Positions 22,133 through 25,654 of a stretch of 25,654 nt of DNA are shown here, piece by piece. How positions within the stretch are numbered: the stretch's first letter is position 1; the number at the start of each line of letters is the position of its first letter. The notes below the pieces were generated by a model, which saw nothing but the letters and a program-made list of their open reading frames with translations, was not told where the DNA came from and did not search any database. Position numbers and translations under genes: made by a program. Source of the stretch: JBFHNV01 sp965365655 (GTDB taxonomy: Bacteria > Pseudomonadota > Gammaproteobacteria > HK1); the NCBI GenBank assembly GCA_965365655.1, contig CBDUCN010000028.1:1-25654 (forward strand), read 5' to 3'.

Positions 22133-23029
22133 ATGAACGCAGAATCCGCCGACGCCGCCTCGCTGGACGCCGACGTGCGCGAGGAGAGGACGCAGGTTCC
22201 GCCGAAGCGGCACGACGGCGGCAAGGCCGCGCGCGGCGCGTTCGCAGGCACCGTCGGCGAGATCGAGGTCGACGACCCGCGCATCCGGGCGCGCGGCGTG
22301 AACGTCTTCTACGGCGACAAGCAGGCGATCATCGACGTCAGCCTGGACATCGGCCGCAACCAGGTGCTGTCGATGATCGGGCCGTCGGGGTGCGGAAAGT
22401 CAACCTACCTGCGCTGTCTGAACCGCATGAACGACACCATCGACGGCTGCCGCGTGAGCGGGGAGATCCTGCTCGACGGCCGGGACATCCACGACCGCAA
22501 GCTGGACGTGGTGCAGCTGCGCGCACGGGTCGGGATGGTGTTCCAGAAACCGAACCCGTTCCCGAAGAGCATCTACGACAACGTCGCCTACGGGCCGCGC
22601 ATCCACGGCCTGGTCTCCACCCGCAGCGAGACCGACGACGTGGTCGAGGAGAGCCTGGAGCGCGCCGGCCTGTGGAACGAGGTCAAGGACCGCCTGGACC
22701 AGCCCGGCACGGGCCTGTCCGGCGGCCAGCAGCAGCGCCTGTGCATCGCGCGCGCCATCGCGGTGAACCCCGAGGTGATCCTGATGGACGAGCCGTGCTC
22801 CGCGCTGGACCCCATCGCGACCGCGAAGATCGAGGAGCTGATCGACGACCTGCGCAGCGCCTACACCATCGCCATCGTCACCCACTCCATGCAGCAGGCG
22901 GCGCGCGTGTCGCAGCGCACCGCGTACTTCCATCTCGGTCACCTGGTGGAGGTCGGCGACACCAACCAGATCTTCACGAACCCGCGCCACAAGCTGACCG
23001 AGGACTACATCACCGGCCGCTTCGGCTGA
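22133..23029 (+). CDS. pstB: Phosphate ABC transporter ATPase PstB
   Basis: The 298-aa ATPase energises phosphate import. The Walker A motif GPSGCGKST is at 83-91, followed by Q-loop Gln138 (MVFQKPNPF), signature LSGGQQQR (195-202), Walker B VILMDE (215-220) with the CSALDP D-loop, and switch His251. RCLNRMND and the MVFQKPNPFP segment are diagnostic of PstB among ABC ATPases. A poorly conserved, charged N-terminal extension of about 50 residues precedes the ABC domain. The ATG at 22133 has GAGGAG about 8 nt upstream. Gaps are 47 bp from pstA and 68 bp to phoU. Confidence 0.97.
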   Translation: MNAESADAASLDADVREERTQVPPKRHDGGKAARGAFAGTVGEIEVDDPRIRARGVNVFYGDKQAIIDVSLDIGRNQVLSMIGPSGCGKSTYLRCLNRMNDTIDGCRVSGEILLDGRDIHDRKLDVVQLRARVGMVFQKPNPFPKSIYDNVAYGPRIHGLVSTRSETDDVVEESLERAGLWNEVKDRLDQPGTGLSGGQQQRLCIARAIAVNPEVILMDEPCSALDPIATAKIEELIDDLRSAYTIAIVTHSMQQAARVSQRTAYFHLGHLVEVGDTNQIFTNPRHKLTEDYITGRFG

Positions 23030-23097
23030 GGGGCCGCTCCGGGGCCGGCGACGGCCGCGGCGTGCGCCGGGAACGGACGCTTTTGCAGGAGAACACC

Positions 23098-23823
23098 GTG
23101 GGACAGGCAGTCGGCGAGCACACCGTCAGGAGCTACGACCAGGAGCTGTCGGACCTCAGCGCGCTCGTGCTGCGCATGGGCGGTCTCGTTCAGGAGCAGA
23201 TCGATCGCGCGGTGACGGCGCTGCGCGACGGCGACGTGGACCTCGCGCGCGACGTGATCGCGCGCGACCACGTCGTGAACTTCATGGACGTTCAGGCCGA
23301 CGAGCGCAGCATCGCGCTGCTCGCGAGACGCCAGCCCATGGGCCGGGATCTGCGCACCATCATGTCGCTGGAGAAGGCCGTCACGGATCTCGAACGCATC
23401 GGCGACGAGGCGGAGCGCATCGCGCGCATGACCATCCATCTCGTCGAGTCGGGCCGCCCGCAGCCGAGCCCGAAGCTGCTTCGCGACACCTACGGCATGG
23501 TCAGGATCGCGAGCCGCATGCTCAAGGACGCGCTGGACGCGATGGCCCGCCTGGACGTCGAGCTCGCGCTGCACGTCGCGAAGGGCGACGCCGAGCTGGA
23601 CGCCGAGTTCCAGTCGGCGCTGCGCCGCCTCGCGACCTTCCTGATGGAGGACTCGCGCAACGTGGGCCACGTGATCAGCGTGACCCTGATCCTGAAGTCC
23701 ATCGAGCGCATCGGCGACCACGCGAAGAACATCGCCGAATACGTGGTCTATCTCGTCAAGGGCAAGGACGTGCGCCACGTGAGCCCGGAGACCCTGGAGC
23801 GCGACCTGCTCGGCGATCCGTAG
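23098..23823 (+). CDS. phoU: PhoU, phosphate signalling regulator of the pst operon (second paralogue)
   Basis: The 241-aa protein has two PhoU domains: about residues 12-115 (DHVVNFMDVQADE, DLERIGDEAERIARM) and 125-225 (DAELDAEFQSAL, SIERIGDHAKNIAEYVVYLVKG). The GTG at 23098 has AGGAG 6 nt upstream, which decides the start. As last gene of pstSCAB it is the canonical PhoU that couples PstB to PhoR. The first paralogue (4150-4863) is more diverged, for example in its metal-site motifs and in RSCNIGEYVIY versus HAKNIAEYVVY, so the two probably have partly separate partners. The end of the operon faces glnS. Confidence 0.97.
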   Translation: MGQAVGEHTVRSYDQELSDLSALVLRMGGLVQEQIDRAVTALRDGDVDLARDVIARDHVVNFMDVQADERSIALLARRQPMGRDLRTIMSLEKAVTDLERIGDEAERIARMTIHLVESGRPQPSPKLLRDTYGMVRIASRMLKDALDAMARLDVELALHVAKGDAELDAEFQSALRRLATFLMEDSRNVGHVISVTLILKSIERIGDHAKNIAEYVVYLVKGKDVRHVSPETLERDLLGDP

Positions 23824-23884
23824 CGCCGCCGCGTGGCAACCGCGCCGCAAGCGGCCGCACCCGGCGGCGGCGCGGGGACGGTCA

Positions 23885-23922
23885 GGGCCGCCCGCGGCCG
23901 CGCTCGCGCACGGCGGCGGCCC
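23885..23922. terminator. GC-rich hairpin between convergent phoU and glnS
   Basis: GGGCCGCC (23885-23892) pairs with GGCGGCCC (23915-23922) around a 22-nt loop that holds a further self-complementary CGCGGCCGCG (23893-23902). It lies in the 126-bp convergent gap and could serve both genes, but no T-tract follows on either strand, so efficient intrinsic termination is doubtful. Confidence 0.35.
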
Positions 23923-23949
23923 CCTAGCGGATCGGGCGGGACGGTCGCG

Positions 23950-25654
23950 CTACTTCTGCTTCGCCCACGAGTCGCGCAGCGCCACCGTGCGGTTGAACAC
24001 GGGCACGCCGTGCGCGACGTCGCGGCGGTCCGCGCAGAAGTAGCCCTGGCGCTCGAACTGGAAACGGGCCTCGGGCCCGGCCTGCGCGAGCGACGCCTCG
24101 AGCTTGCAGCCGTCGCGCACCTCCAGCGACGCCGGGTTGAGCAGCGCGCCGAGGTCGCCGCCGTGGCGCGACGCGCCGGGGTCGGGCACGCCGAACAGCG
24201 TGTCGTACAGGCGCACCCGCGCGTCCACCGCGTGGCGCGCGGACACCCAGTGGATGGTGCCGCGCACCTTGCGCCCGTCCGGCGTGCCGCCGCCGCGGCT
24301 CTCGGGGTCGTGGGTGCAGCGGATCTCGATCACCTCGCCGCTCTCCGGGTCCTTCACGACGCCGGTGCAGGTCACGTAGTACGCGAAGCGAAGCCGCACC
24401 TCGCGCCCCGGCGTGAGGCGGAAGAACTTCTTCGGCGCGTCCTCCATGAAGTCCGCGCGCTCGATCCACAGCTCGCGCGAGAACGCGACGCGCCGCGTGC
24501 CCAGCTCGGGGCGCGCCGGGTGGTTCGCGGCGTCGAAGTGCTCCTCGCCGTCCTCCGGGTAGCTCTCGATCACCAGCTTCACCGGGTCGAGCACCGCCAT
24601 CGCCCGCGGCGCGTCGTGGTCGAGGTTCTCGCGCACCACGCTCTCCAGGAGCGCGAACTCCACGTTGTTGTCGCTCTTGCTGATGCCGATGCGGCGGCAG
24701 AAGTCGCGGATCGCTTCGGGGCTGTAGCCGCGCCGGCGCATGCCCGCGATCGTCGGCATGCGCGGGTCGTCCCAGCCGTCGACGTGCCCCTCGGCGACCA
24801 GCCGGTTGAGGATGCGCTTGCTCATGACCGTGTAGCTCAGCGACAGGCGCGAGAACTCGATCTGCTGCGGGTGGCAGGGCACGTCGAGCTGGTCCAGGAA
24901 CCAGTCGTACAGCGGGCGGTGGTCCTCGAACTCCAGCGTGCACAGGGAGTGGGTGATCCCCTCCAGCGCATCGCTCACGCAGTGCGCGTAGTCGTACATC
25001 GGGTACACGCACCACGCGTCGCCGGTCATCGGGTGCGGGGCGCGCACGATGCGGTACATCACCGGATCGCGCAGGTTGATGTTGCCCGACGCCATGTCGA
25101 TGCGCGCGCGCAGCACGTGCTCGCCCTCGGCGAACTCGCCGCCACGCATGCGCCGGAACAGGTCCAGGCTCTCCTCGACGGAGCGGCCGCGGTACGGGCT
25201 CTCGCGTCCGGGCTCGGTGAGGGTGCCGCGGTGCTCGCGGATCTCGTCCGCGCTCAGGCTGTCCACGTAGGCCTTGCCCTGGCGGATCAGGTCCTCGGCG
25301 TAGTCGTAGAGACGCTGGAAGTAGCCCGACGCGTGCGTCAGGCGCTCGCCCCAGTCGAAGCCCAGCCAGCGCACGTCGTCGAGGATGGCGTCCACGTACT
25401 CGCGGCTCTCCTTCGACGGATTGGTGTCGTCGAAGCGCATGTAGCACACGCCGCCCGTGAACTCCTCGGCGATGCCGAAGTTCAGGCACACCGACTTCGC
25501 GTGCCCGATGTGCAGGTAGCCGTTGGGCTCCGGCGGGAAGCGGGTCACCACCTTGCCGTCGTTGCGCCCCGCCGCGACGTCGTCGGCGACCCGCTGGCGG
25601 ATGAAGTCGCGCGCCGGCCCGCCGGCATCGCGCGCGCGCTCGCCGGCGTCATTC
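23950..25654 (-). CDS. glnS: Glutaminyl-tRNA synthetase, N-terminus cut by window edge
   Basis: This class I synthetase charges tRNA-Gln with glutamine. The HIGH motif is in PPEPNGYLHIGHAKS (codons 25501-25512) and the KMSKR equivalent is VMSKR (24814-24828). CVYPMYDYAHCVSDALEGITHS and FEDHRPLYDWFLD are typical of GlnRS rather than GluRS. The C-terminal beta-barrel anticodon-binding region runs to the TAG at 23950. The frame stays open past the GTG at 25551 to the window edge, and the extra residues DFIRQRVADDVAAGRNDGK match the conserved GlnRS N-terminus (E. coli NFIRQIIDEDLASGKH). The true start is therefore just beyond position 25654 and only a few residues are missing. 567 residues are visible. 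Having GlnRS suggests direct Gln-tRNA charging, as in gammaproteobacteria. Confidence 0.97.
   Translation of the reverse strand, partial: NDAGERARDAGGPARDFIRQRVADDVAAGRNDGKVVTRFPPEPNGYLHIGHAKSVCLNFGIAEEFTGGVCYMRFDDTNPSKESREYVDAILDDVRWLGFDWGERLTHASGYFQRLYDYAEDLIRQGKAYVDSLSADEIREHRGTLTEPGRESPYRGRSVEESLDLFRRMRGGEFAEGEHVLRARIDMASGNINLRDPVMYRIVRAPHPMTGDAWCVYPMYDYAHCVSDALEGITHSLCTLEFEDHRPLYDWFLDQLDVPCHPQQIEFSRLSLSYTVMSKRILNRLVAEGHVDGWDDPRMPTIAGMRRRGYSPEAIRDFCRRIGISKSDNNVEFALLESVVRENLDHDAPRAMAVLDPVKLVIESYPEDGEEHFDAANHPARPELGTRRVAFSRELWIERADFMEDAPKKFFRLTPGREVRLRFAYYVTCTGVVKDPESGEVIEIRCTHDPESRGGGTPDGRKVRGTIHWVSARHAVDARVRLYDTLFGVPDPGASRHGGDLGALLNPASLEVRDGCKLEASLAQAGPEARFQFERQGYFCADRRDVAHGVPVFNRTVALRDSWAKQK

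Noticed and set aside
25549..25551. GTG at 25551 as glnS start
   Set aside because: The frame continues upstream with the conserved GlnRS N-terminal segment to the window edge.
1..25654. Horizontal island or defence system
   Set aside because: Base composition is uniform apart from the short patch in the CHAD gene; no integrase, transposase, tRNA junction, toxin-antitoxin or CRISPR-like array was seen.

Overview
The window is a chromosomal segment of very high GC content (about 70%, my estimate by eye). It is almost fully coding and most likely comes from a high-GC gammaproteobacterium. Support for this is a PhoB of exactly the E. coli length, HrpA with its full C-terminal region, a glutaminyl-tRNA synthetase, and the long forms of PstC and PstA. 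An Ectothiorhodospiraceae/Chromatiales-like genome is my best guess, but the sequence alone does not settle it. I see no tRNA, rRNA, CRISPR array, insertion sequence or prophage gene.

Layout, left to right. (1) Positions 1-3791 hold a minus-strand fatty-acid or acyl-CoA degradation operon. It runs from a MerR-type regulator to a thiolase to a 3-hydroxyacyl-CoA dehydrogenase/enoyl-CoA hydratase fusion that leaves the window on the left. (2) Positions 3792-4149 are non-coding and repeat-bearing. (3) Positions 4150-7311 hold, on the minus strand, a PhoU paralogue with its own Pho-type promoter, and a two-gene unit in which a CYTH-like/CHAD protein overlaps a ParA-family ATPase by 4 bp. (4) ppk1 (polyphosphate kinase) is divergent from the CHAD gene, and it converges tail to tail with ppx (exopolyphosphatase). 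(5) ppx is the last gene of a minus-strand phoB-phoR-ppx unit that lies downstream of hrpA. (6) The divergent SRAP gene (yedK) is followed by the plus-strand pst operon pstS-pstC-pstA-pstB-phoU. (7) A minus-strand glnS, whose 5' end is outside the window, converges on the second phoU.

About 19 kb (4150-23823) is therefore a phosphate and polyphosphate island. PhoR/PhoB sense phosphate limitation, PstSCAB imports phosphate, and two PhoU proteins modulate signalling. PPK1 makes polyP, PPX degrades it, and CHAD proteins are known to bind polyP granules. Three promoters (pstS, phoB and the first phoU) carry PhoB-box-like direct repeats with an 11-bp period, each followed after exactly 10 nt by a -10-like hexamer. 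The most interesting inference is that the coupled CHAD and ParA genes form a system that positions or partitions polyP granules, with CHAD as the cargo adaptor and ParA as the nucleoid-bound motor.
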